The position numbers were made by a program, and so were the translations under genes. Positions 1 to 7,365 of a stretch of 64,000 bases of DNA are shown here, in pieces. The stretch is from Terriglobia bacterium. Its GTDB lineage: Bacteria > Acidobacteriota > Terriglobia > Bryobacterales > Bryobacteraceae. The notes under the pieces were generated by a model. It was not told the origin of the DNA and made no database searches. It saw only the letters and a list, made by a program, of their open reading frames with translations. The stretch covers positions 124,001 through 188,000 of the forward strand of contig JAIQFN010000002.1 in NCBI GenBank assembly GCA_020073265.1, given 5' to 3'. Position 1 is the stretch's first letter. Every line of letters starts with the position of its first letter.

Positions 1-200
1 GAAAAGTACACTTCCGCGATGCGGTAGGCGGAAACCTTGCCTAGCGGCGAGCCCACGACTTTCGTGAGGACCAGACGGGTCATGCCCTTGAGCTTGCTCT
101 CCGCCATCGGAACGTGCTCGTTCAGGTAAGCCTGCTCGAAGGCTGCCTCATCCTGAGGCCGCGGATAAATGACGATAATCTTGACGCCGTGCGTTCCCAT
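1..200 (-). CDS. EthD-like protein (partial, C-terminus outside window)
   Basis: The reverse strand reads MGTHGVKIIVIYPRPQDE and continues without a stop to the window edge, giving the first 66 residues of a protein. The opening beta strand (VKIIVIYPRP), the following helix (DEAAFEQAYLNEHVPMAE) and the next strand (TRLVLTKVVG) match the small ferredoxin-like EthD/dimeric alpha-beta barrel family. Members are about 100 residues and are often of unknown function or linked to oxidation of ethers or other small molecules. The ATG at 200-198 has no clear ribosome binding site. It ends upstream of the start of no visible partner, and the NADH dehydrogenase stop lies about 75 bases upstream on the same strand, so the two may share a transcript. 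Confidence 0.6.
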   Translation of the reverse strand, partial: MGTHGVKIIVIYPRPQDEAAFEQAYLNEHVPMAESKLKGMTRLVLTKVVGSPLGKVSAYRIAEVYF

Positions 201-274
201 GCCCGCCGAACAACATGTTACCAGAGTGGCTTGGCGGCGCGGTCCGGTGGGGTGGCGCGGCGGGGGGGGGCGGC

Positions 275-1915
275 TCAGTTGGGGGCGGCCGGCGGAGGAG
301 CATCGACCGGCGCTGCGGCGTGCGCGGGCGCGCGTTTTCGAGCCAGTTCGTGAAACACTTCGCCGAATGCTGGGACGCTCTTGCGCAGCGTATCAAAGTC
401 GCGCTTGGGAATCAGCAGGATCTCCATGGCGGTGCGCGCTTGAATGGTCGCGTTGCGCGTCTTGTCGGCCAGCAGCGCCATCTCGCCGAAGTAGTCGCCG
501 GCGCGCAAAGTCGCCAGAACCCTGGAGGCGCCCTGGTCTTCCTTGATAACGTCGCATTCGCCCTTTTCGATGACGTACACGCTGTCGCCCAGATCGCCCT
601 GATGAAAGATGATGTCGCCGGGCTCGAAATGCTGGTTCTTGATTCCGGACTCCTGCTCCAGGCGCGTTTGGGCCAGGTCGGGCGGAAACAGCAAATGGAT
701 GAACCAGTCCATCGAAATTCTGAATTTCGATTTGATGCCCGGGATTTTCATCAGGTAAATGGCGCGCCACAAGAGCCAGGCCACCAGGCCCGAGATTTTC
801 ATTCCGAAGATCTGCGCCACCGCGGAGCCGTGGCCGAGCGAGCCGAGCGTCCCCAGGCCTTCGAAGGTGAACAGAGCCGGCTGGCCTCCGTGAATCGCCG
901 CCGCGATATTCAGCGCGCAAGTGGTGGCCTCGCGCGTGGCGTGCTGCGCGGTGGGCGGAACCGGTTTACCGGAGGCGGTCTTGATGGAGGCGCAGTCGCC
1001 CAGTGCCCACACCTGGCCTTCATATCCCACCAGTTCGAGGCCGGTGGTCACCAGCAGGCTGTCCTTGTCTTTCTCGCACTCCAGTTTGGCGAGGACCGGG
1101 ATGGGTCCCGATGGCACCGTCGAAATGATGGTCTTGCAGGGGATCTCGAGGCCGGACTTGAGGATGGCTTTTTCGGACGTGGCCGCCACCAGCCGATCCT
1201 TGAGGATCATCTCGACGCCGCGCTTCTTGAGGATTTTTTGGGCGAACAAGGCCAGCGGTTCGGCCATTTCCTGCAGGATGCGGTCGCGCGAGTGGACCAG
1301 AACACAGCGGATCTGTTCGTCGCGCAGGCGCAGATAACTCCGCTTCACGTCGCGCACGAAGTTGTTGAGCTCGGCCAGGACCTCGACGCCCGAGAATCCG
1401 CCGCCGCCGACCACGAAGGTGAGCAGCTTGCGGCGCAGGTCGGCATCCTCTTCGACGTCGGCCTCCTCCAGCACGTGGATCAGGTGATTGCGCAGCGCGA
1501 TGGCGTCGGCGAGCGTGCGGAACGGCATGGCGTTTTCGAGCATCCCGGGCATGCCGTAGAAATTGGTGACTTCGCCCAGCGCGATGACCAGATAATCGTA
1601 GGGAATCTTCTTCTGGCGCGGCCGGAAACCGGGGCTGACCGTGACTACGCGGTTCTTGAGGTCGACGTCCTCGACTTCGCGCATCACCAGGTGCGTGCGC
1701 GGGCACAATCGCCGGATGGGAGCAACGACGTCGGTGAGGCCGATGGAACCAGAGATCACTTCCGGCAGCATGGGCTGATAGACCCAATAATTCTCGCGGT
1801 TGACCAGGCAGATGTCGGCTTCCTCGGGCCGCAGCATCTTTTCGAGGCAGCGCGCGGCGTAGACACCCGCGAAGCCTCCGCCCAGAATCACGATCTGTTT
1901 CTTTGTTGCGCTCAT
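275..1915 (-). CDS. ndh: Type II NADH dehydrogenase (NDH-2) with C-terminal cyclic-nucleotide-binding domain
   Basis: A 546-residue flavoprotein predicted to pass electrons from NADH to quinone at the inner face of the membrane without pumping protons. The start MSATKKQIVILGGGFAGVYAA holds the FAD-binding GxGxxG-type fold, and a second nucleotide-binding stretch (FVVGGGGFSGVEVLAEL) binds NADH. A hydrophobic segment near residues 375-410 (GLVAWLLWRAIYL) is the usual NDH-2 membrane anchor. Residues about 425-535 form an extra domain with HFEPGDIIFHQGDLGDSVYV and GDYFGEMALL, which is a cNMP-binding (CAP/cyclic nucleotide) signature not found in ordinary NDH-2. The ATG at 1915 is chosen because the open frame upstream runs into an intergenic hairpin repeat. 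A TATACT hexamer at 1942-1937 (minus strand) could be the -10. Confidence 0.88.
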   Translation of the reverse strand: MSATKKQIVILGGGFAGVYAARCLEKMLRPEEADICLVNRENYWVYQPMLPEVISGSIGLTDVVAPIRRLCPRTHLVMREVEDVDLKNRVVTVSPGFRPRQKKIPYDYLVIALGEVTNFYGMPGMLENAMPFRTLADAIALRNHLIHVLEEADVEEDADLRRKLLTFVVGGGGFSGVEVLAELNNFVRDVKRSYLRLRDEQIRCVLVHSRDRILQEMAEPLALFAQKILKKRGVEMILKDRLVAATSEKAILKSGLEIPCKTIISTVPSGPIPVLAKLECEKDKDSLLVTTGLELVGYEGQVWALGDCASIKTASGKPVPPTAQHATREATTCALNIAAAIHGGQPALFTFEGLGTLGSLGHGSAVAQIFGMKISGLVAWLLWRAIYLMKIPGIKSKFRISMDWFIHLLFPPDLAQTRLEQESGIKNQHFEPGDIIFHQGDLGDSVYVIEKGECDVIKEDQGASRVLATLRAGDYFGEMALLADKTRNATIQARTAMEILLIPKRDFDTLRKSVPAFGEVFHELARKRAPAHAAAPVDAPPPAAPN

Positions 1916-1942
1916 GAAATGCCGGTCTACTTGTGAAGTATA

Positions 1943-1988
1943 GCGTTCACACCAGTGTGAACGCGGCAAGCACGAGTGTGCGCGCTAC
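1943..1988 (-). repeat. Dispersed double-hairpin repeat, family A, copy 1
   Basis: Lies between two divergent genes. One half is a perfect inverted repeat at 1943-1964: arms GCGTTCACAC and GTGTGAACGC around a CA spacer. The other half (1965-1988) is a weaker inverted repeat around ACTCGTG. Read on the minus strand it aligns base for base with the copies at 10249, 18010 and 25287. It sits directly behind the TATACT -10-like box of the NADH dehydrogenase. Confidence 0.75.
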
Positions 1989-2034
1989 GGCTCGGCGGGG
2001 AGTGGTCTAGAATTGAATTGAGAAGGAGAAGCAC

Positions 2035-2355
2035 TTGAGACTCATGACACGAGTGATTGGACTTACAGCGGCCTGCTGGATGGCGGCGCTGTGCCCCACC
2101 GCAGCGTGGGCAGCGGATGCAGCCGCCGGCAAGGCGGTTTATGACGCGAAGTGCAAGACCTGCCACGGAGCCGATGGCTCGGGCAATCCGGGCATCGCCA
2201 AGGCCATGAAAGTTGAGATGAAGGCGCTCGGATCGAGCACGGCCGACGTCAAGAAGGTGATCACCGAAGGCCAGGGCAAGATGAAACCGGTCGCCAGCGT
2301 TGCCGGCGCCGATCTGGACAACGTGGTGGCGTACGTTCACAGTCTGAAGAAGTAG
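2035..2355 (+). CDS. Small periplasmic cytochrome c
   Basis: A 106-residue class I cytochrome c that shuttles electrons in the periplasm. A signal peptide (MTRVIGLTAACWMAALCPTAAWA) precedes the haem-binding CKTCH, and the C-terminal helix DLDNVVAYVHSLKK is typical; the Met axial ligand is probably one of the Met residues around KMKPVAS. The TTG at 2035 is preferred over the ATG at 2044 because the strong AGAAGGAGAA box at 2021-2030 is at normal distance only from the TTG. It is transcribed away from the NADH dehydrogenase and toward the carboxylesterase, 32 bases upstream of it. Confidence 0.85.
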   Translation: MRLMTRVIGLTAACWMAALCPTAAWAADAAAGKAVYDAKCKTCHGADGSGNPGIAKAMKVEMKALGSSTADVKKVITEGQGKMKPVASVAGADLDNVVAYVHSLKK

Positions 2356-2378
2356 ACCAAGCCTCCGTCGCTTTACGC

Positions 2379-2384
2379 TATAAC
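2379..2384 (+). promoter_or_regulatory. Candidate -10 box (TATAAC) of the carboxylesterase gene, possibly leaderless
   Basis: TATAAC lies 3 bases before GTG 2388 and 6 before GTG 2391, and no Shine-Dalgarno sequence is present. A transcript would start at or next to the second GTG. No clear -35 box is visible at 17 bases. Confidence 0.3.
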
Positions 2385-2387
2385 AGA

Positions 2388-3938
2388 GTGGTGAAGCGAA
2401 CAACCTACATAGCGTTTGCAGCCCTGCTGGCGCTACCGCTGGCGGCAGCCGTCCGTGTCAAGACGGACAAGGGCGTAGTGGAAGGGTCGGCCAGCGCCGA
2501 TTCTAAAATCCGCATCTTCAAAGGCATTCCGTTCGCCGCGCCGCCGGTGGGTCCGTTGCGCTGGAAGGCGCCTCAACCCGTTGCGAGCTGGAGCGGCGAG
2601 CGGAAGGCGCTGGAGTTCGGGCCGCGCTGCATGCAAGGCCGCATCTACAGCGACATGGTCTTCCGCGATCAGGGCCCCAGCGAGGACTGCCTGTATGTGA
2701 ACGTCTGGACTCCGGCCACGTCCGCGGGCGCAAAGCTTCCGGTGATGGTATGGATTTACGGCGGAGGTTTTGCCGCCGGATCCGCATCGGAGCCGCGTCA
2801 GGATGGCGAGCAGCTCGCGAAAAAGGGCGTGCTAGTGGTCAGCCTGAATTACCGGCTGGGCGTGTTTGGTTTCTTCTCGCATCCGGAGCTGGACAAGGAG
2901 TCCGGCCACGATTCATCGGGCAACTACGGCTTGCTCGACCAGGTGGCGGCGCTCCAGTGGGTCCACAGGAACATCGCCGCGTTCGGGGGCGATCCCAACA
3001 GCGTGACGATTTTCGGCGAGTCGGCGGGATCATTTTCCGTCAGCGCGCTCATGGCCTCGCCTTTGGCGCAAGGCTTGTTCCAGCGCGCCATCGGCGAAAG
3101 CGGCGCGTTCTTCGGCACTACGCTGGCGCTGAAGCCGCATACGGAGACCGAAAAAACTGACACCAAGTTCGCGGAGTCGCTGGGCGCGCATTCCCTAGAG
3201 GCGCTGCGGGCGAAGCCGGCCGATCAGCTTCTAGAAGCCTCCATGAAAGAAGCCAGCCTGCGCTTTGCTCCGAACATCGATGGCTACTTCCTGACCGGCG
3301 GTGCCACCTCTATCTATGCCGCTGGAAAGCAGAGTCACATCCCGCTGCTGGCCGGATGGAACGCCGATGAAGGCAACCTCCGCATGTTTTTTGGCAAGCA
3401 GGAGCCCACCGCGCACAACTTCTCGGAGCTGGTGCGCGCCAGCTTCAAGAGCAAAGCCGATGCCGTGCTGAAGCTCTATCCGGCGGCGAACGACGACCAG
3501 GCGAAACGGTCGGCCCAGGACCTGGCGAGCGATCAGTTCATCGCCTACTCCACCTGGAAATGGATCGAGCTCCAGGCGGGGTTGGCGAAAACGCCCGTGT
3601 ACCGTTACGAATTCGATCAGGCGCCGCCCGTGCCCGCCAACGCCAGCGGTCCTTCGGGAGCGTATCACTCCGCAGAGATCGAGTTCGTTTTTGAGGCGCT
3701 GCCGTCGAAGAAACTGCCGTGGAGCCCGGAAGACACGAAGCTGTCCGACCTGATGTCTTCGTATTGGAGCAATTTCGCCAAGACCGGCGATCCGAATGGC
3801 GCCGGCTTGCCGAAGTGGCCGGCCTACAGCGCCGCCGGCGGTTATCCGGTGATGCACCTCCGCTCGGTTTCCCAAGCTGCTCCCGACAAGCGCCGGGCGC
3901 GCTACGAGCTGCTCGACTCGGTGACTTCCAATCCGTAA
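2388..3938 (+). CDS. Secreted type B carboxylesterase (para-nitrobenzyl esterase family)
   Basis: A 516-residue alpha/beta hydrolase that should cleave carboxylic esters in the periplasm or outside the cell. It has a signal peptide (TTYIAFAALLALPLAAAV), the oxyanion stretch PVMVWIYGGGFAAGS, the nucleophile motif TIFGESAGS (Ser about 212) and a C-terminal catalytic His in AYHSAEIEFVF; the early Cys pair region EDCLYVNVWTP is also characteristic. Length is normal for the family (about 500-530). Either GTG 2388 or the in-frame GTG 2391 is the start; the TATAAC box just upstream favours 2391. The natural substrate cannot be read from the sequence. Neighbours are two cytochromes c with no obvious functional link. 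Confidence 0.87.
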   Translation: MVKRTTYIAFAALLALPLAAAVRVKTDKGVVEGSASADSKIRIFKGIPFAAPPVGPLRWKAPQPVASWSGERKALEFGPRCMQGRIYSDMVFRDQGPSEDCLYVNVWTPATSAGAKLPVMVWIYGGGFAAGSASEPRQDGEQLAKKGVLVVSLNYRLGVFGFFSHPELDKESGHDSSGNYGLLDQVAALQWVHRNIAAFGGDPNSVTIFGESAGSFSVSALMASPLAQGLFQRAIGESGAFFGTTLALKPHTETEKTDTKFAESLGAHSLEALRAKPADQLLEASMKEASLRFAPNIDGYFLTGGATSIYAAGKQSHIPLLAGWNADEGNLRMFFGKQEPTAHNFSELVRASFKSKADAVLKLYPAANDDQAKRSAQDLASDQFIAYSTWKWIELQAGLAKTPVYRYEFDQAPPVPANASGPSGAYHSAEIEFVFEALPSKKLPWSPEDTKLSDLMSSYWSNFAKTGDPNGAGLPKWPAYSAAGGYPVMHLRSVSQAAPDKRRARYELLDSVTSNP

Positions 3939-4141
3939 GACCGGATCCAGCATCCTGTTCACGGCCTGGATGTGTAACTACACCCAGCTCGTCTAGGGAA
4001 TTACACACAAAACGGGCTGTTTTTGAGCACCTCGCTTACAGGTGCGACAAGTTTGACCCCGTGGTTCATCAATTGCTCATCTTCCATGGAGATTCAGGAA
4101 ACCTAGGTCTATCTGTCATGACCGGACGAAGGAGCAACAGT

Positions 4142-4558
4142 ATGTCCAGAATCGTCGTTTTCCTTTGCAGCGTAGTGACTCTCGTCGGACTCACTATCTT
4201 GTTTGCGCCAAACATCGCGGCCAAAAAGAATCCGGTAAGTGCGCCGAGCGGCCGCGACATCTATATGGACCGGTGCGGCGCCTGCCACGGAGAAGATGGC
4301 AAAGGCAACGGTCCGGCAGTCGGTGCGCTCAAGGTCGCGCCCGCTGATCTGACGTCGCTTGCCAAGAGGAACGGGGGGAAATTCCCGGCCGAACACGTGA
4401 AGAAGATGGTTAGTGAGTGGGTGGACATCGGAGCCCATGGTTCCCGCGAGATGCCCATCTGGGGTGACTTATTTCTTCCGAAGAGCCCGGCTGCTCAAGA
4501 GATTGCGAACGAGCGATTCAAGCAACTGGTTGCCTACCTGGTATCGATCCAGGAATAA
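4142..4558 (+). CDS. Small cytochrome c
   Basis: A 138-residue secreted or membrane-anchored cytochrome c. The N-terminus MSRIVVFLCSVVTLVGLTILFAPNIAA is a signal sequence or uncleaved anchor, followed by GRDIYMDRCGACHGEDGKGNGP with the CGACH haem site, and EMPIWGDLF, where the Met is a likely axial ligand. The pattern CxxCHGxDGxGxG resembles the subunits that accept electrons from dehydrogenases or feed oxidases. The ATG at 4142 follows GAAGGAG at about 4123-4129; the frame is open much further upstream, but that part overlaps the esterase and has no protein-like composition. About 200 bases free of genes separate it from each neighbour. Confidence 0.83.
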   Translation: MSRIVVFLCSVVTLVGLTILFAPNIAAKKNPVSAPSGRDIYMDRCGACHGEDGKGNGPAVGALKVAPADLTSLAKRNGGKFPAEHVKKMVSEWVDIGAHGSREMPIWGDLFLPKSPAAQEIANERFKQLVAYLVSIQE

Positions 4559-4777
4559 GAGCCCGAGGCTCGCGGTCTGACGCCGGACTCGAAGTTCCTT
4601 AACCCCTGATAGGCGCCATCTCGCTACTCAGGCTGTACCCTGCCACGGCATAAGCTCGAGCACGCCAAGTTCATTGGCGCGCTGCGGTACGAATTCGATA
4701 CAATCTCGATCAGGGAGCGCGATTCGTCGGCACGCGTCCGCCACTGACCCCCGGCAGTGTCCCTGAGAGGATCACTT

Positions 4778-6880
4778 ATGTCCACGTCAGCGCAGCCTGA
4801 ATCCAGCCAGCCGGTCCCAGGCGACATCGATCAGATTTCGATCAACACCATCCGCACGCTCGCCATGGATGCCGTGCAGCAGGCCAACTCCGGGCATCCG
4901 GGCACGCCCATGGCCATGGCGCCGGTGACCTACTGCCTGTGGCAGCAATTTTTGCGATTCGATCCGGACGATCCGATCTGGCCCAATCGCGACCGGTTCG
5001 TGCTCTCGGCGGGACACGCTTCGACGCTGCTCTATGCGATGCTGCACCTGAGCCAGGTCAAGGCGGTGAATCCGGAATACGAAACGCTGGGCAAGCTGAG
5101 TGTCACGCTGGACGACATCAAGAACTTCCGGCAGCTCGGCAGCAAGTGCCCCGGCCATCCCGAATATCGCTGGACGTCCGGCATCGAGACCACCACCGGG
5201 CCGCTGGGGCAGGGCGTGGCCACCAGTGTCGGCATGGCCATCGCGTCCCGGTGGATGGCGCAGTATTTCAACCGGCCGGGCTTCGAGATGATCGGGTTCG
5301 ACGTCTATGCGCTGGCCGGAGACGGCTGCATGATGGAAGGCGTAAGCGGGGAAGCAGCCTCGATCGCCGGGCACCTGAAGCTTTCCAACCTGTGCTGGAT
5401 TTACGACAACAACCACATCAGCATTGAGGGCAACACGGCGCTGTCCTACAGCGACGACGTGGCGACGCGCTTCATCGGCTATGGCTGGAACGTGACGCGC
5501 GTGGGCGACGCCAACGATCAGGAAATGCTGGCGCGCGCGTTCCGCGTCTTCCAGGCGACGTCGGATCGGCCAACGCTGATCATCGTCGACAGCCACATCG
5601 CCTATGGGGCGCCCAACAAGCAGGACACCAGCGCGGCGCACGGCGAGCCGCTCGGGGAAGCCGAGATCAAGTTGACCAAGCGGAATTACGGCTGGCCGGA
5701 GGACGCCAAGTTTCTGGTGCCCGGCGGCGTGTACGCGCGATTCCAGGAGCTGCTTGGAAAACGCGGGCACGGCGCGCGCGAGGCGTGGATGTCGAAGTTC
5801 GCCGAATACCAGCGGCAGCATCCGCAACTGGCCGACGCCTTGTTGCAGATGCAGAGGCGCGATCTTCCTGCAGGGTGGGACGCCGATATTCCAACGTTCC
5901 CGGCCGACGCCAAGGGCATGGGTGGCCGCGATTCGTCGGGCAAAGTGGAGAATGCCATCGCCAAGCGCGTGCCGTGGCTGATCGGCGGCTCGGCGGATCT
6001 GGCGCCGTCCACCAAAACCAGGCTTACCCTCGATGGCGCCGGGGATTTCGAAGCGGCCAGCTACGGCGGGCGCAACTTCCACTTCGGCATTCGCGAGCAC
6101 GCCATGGGATCGATCCTGAACGGGATGTCGCTGTCGAAGCTGCGGGTCTTCGGGTCGGGATTCCTGATCTTCAGCGACTATATGCGCGCGCCCATCCGGC
6201 TGAGCGCGATCATGGAAATCCCGGTGGTCTACATCTTCACGCACGATTCGATCGGCGTCGGCGAGGATGGTCCCACGCATCAGCCGGTGGAGCAACTGAT
6301 TTCACTGCGCGCGATTCCCGGCCTGATCACCATGCGTCCGGGTGACGCCAACGAGGTGGCCGAAGCGTGGCGTGTCATCATGCAGTTCCGGCATGAACCG
6401 GTGTGCCTGATTCTTTCGCGCCAGAACATGCCGACGTTGGACCGGACCAAGTACGCGCCCGCATCGGGTGTCGCCAAGGGGGCCTATGTGCTGGCGGACT
6501 CCAAGGGCGGCGCACCGGACGTGATCCTGATCGGCACCGGCAGCGAAGTGTCGCTATGCGTGGATGCCTACGAAAAATTGACCGGCGAGGGAATAAAAGC
6601 GCGCGTCGTCAGCATGCCATCCTGGGAACTGTTCGAACATCAATCGGCCGAGTACCGCGAGAGCGTGCTGCCGGCCAAAGTGAAGGCGCGCGTGTCGGTG
6701 GAGCAGGCTTCGACGTTCGGATGGGATCGCTACGCCGGGCGAAGAGTGGGCATGCACACTTTCGGAGCGTCGGCGCCGTTGAAGGAATTGCAGAAGAAGT
6801 TCGGATTCACTCCCGATGCCGTGGTTGCGGCAGCCAAGGAGGAGATTGCCAAAACACGTCAGTTCGCCAAAACATCCTAA
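4778..6880 (+). CDS. tkt: Transketolase
   Basis: A 700-residue thiamine-diphosphate enzyme moving two-carbon units between sugar phosphates in the non-oxidative pentose phosphate pathway. The N-terminal ThDP domain has [13 protein letters not shown], the [13 protein letters not shown] cofactor motif ending in DNNHISIEG, and the middle pyrimidine domain has [15 protein letters not shown] and [20 protein letters not shown]; the C-terminal domain follows from about residue 560. ATG 4778 is preferred to GTG 4757 because GAGAGG at 4765-4770 sits 7 bases before it. It is first in a co-directional run of sugar-phosphate genes, with rpiB starting 4 bases after its stop, so the two are almost certainly co-transcribed. 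Confidence 0.95.
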   Translation: MSTSAQPESSQPVPGDIDQISINTIRTLAMDAVQQANSGHPGTPMAMAPVTYCLWQQFLRFDPDDPIWPNRDRFVLSAGHASTLLYAMLHLSQVKAVNPEYETLGKLSVTLDDIKNFRQLGSKCPGHPEYRWTSGIETTTGPLGQGVATSVGMAIASRWMAQYFNRPGFEMIGFDVYALAGDGCMMEGVSGEAASIAGHLKLSNLCWIYDNNHISIEGNTALSYSDDVATRFIGYGWNVTRVGDANDQEMLARAFRVFQATSDRPTLIIVDSHIAYGAPNKQDTSAAHGEPLGEAEIKLTKRNYGWPEDAKFLVPGGVYARFQELLGKRGHGAREAWMSKFAEYQRQHPQLADALLQMQRRDLPAGWDADIPTFPADAKGMGGRDSSGKVENAIAKRVPWLIGGSADLAPSTKTRLTLDGAGDFEAASYGGRNFHFGIREHAMGSILNGMSLSKLRVFGSGFLIFSDYMRAPIRLSAIMEIPVVYIFTHDSIGVGEDGPTHQPVEQLISLRAIPGLITMRPGDANEVAEAWRVIMQFRHEPVCLILSRQNMPTLDRTKYAPASGVAKGAYVLADSKGGAPDVILIGTGSEVSLCVDAYEKLTGEGIKARVVSMPSWELFEHQSAEYRESVLPAKVKARVSVEQASTFGWDRYAGRRVGMHTFGASAPLKELQKKFGFTPDAVVAAAKEEIAKTRQFAKTS

Positions 6881-6884
6881 GAAG

Positions 6885-7337
6885 ATGCGAATCGTAATCG
6901 GATCGGACCATGCCGGCTTTGAGCTGAAGGCGCTGATGGTGGAGTATGTGCGCGGACTGGAAAAGGAAGTGCTGGACGTCGGGACGCATAGCCCGGACTC
7001 GGTGGATTATCCGGACTACGCCGAGGCGGTCTGTGTCGCTATCCTGGAGGGGCGCGCGGATCGCGGCATCCTGATCTGCGGCAGCGGCATCGGAGCCTCG
7101 GTGGCCGCCAACAAGATTCGGGGAATCCGCGCCGGCCTTTGTCACGACACCTACTCCGCCCATCAGGGTGTGGAGCACGACGACATGAACGTACTGGTGC
7201 TGGGCGCGCGGGTGATCGGGCTGGCCATGGCCCAGGAACTCATTGGCGCATATCTCAGGGCGGCGTTCACGCATGAAGAGCGGCACGTGCGCCGGTTGAA
7301 CAAAGTGAAAGCGCTGGAAGCGAAGTTCGGAAGCTGA
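6885..7337 (+). CDS. rpiB: Ribose-5-phosphate isomerase B
   Basis: A 150-residue RpiB/LacAB-type isomerase that interconverts ribose 5-phosphate and ribulose 5-phosphate. It starts [15 protein letters not shown], contains the phosphate-binding and active-site segments [26 protein letters not shown] and [19 protein letters not shown], and ends with a short basic tail. The catalytic Cys in ILICGSGIG and the His in the DTYSAH stretch are present. ATG 6885 starts 4 bases after the tkt stop, and the sequence is normal length for the family. The tal-pgi fusion follows after 28 bases. Confidence 0.94.
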   Translation: MRIVIGSDHAGFELKALMVEYVRGLEKEVLDVGTHSPDSVDYPDYAEAVCVAILEGRADRGILICGSGIGASVAANKIRGIRAGLCHDTYSAHQGVEHDDMNVLVLGARVIGLAMAQELIGAYLRAAFTHEERHVRRLNKVKALEAKFGS

Positions 7338-7365
7338 TTATACGGAAGGGAAACAGAGGAGCACC

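Noticed and set aside
215-1936. Plus-strand frame across the NADH dehydrogenase
   Set aside because: Shadow of the minus-strand gene; composition shows no protein family.
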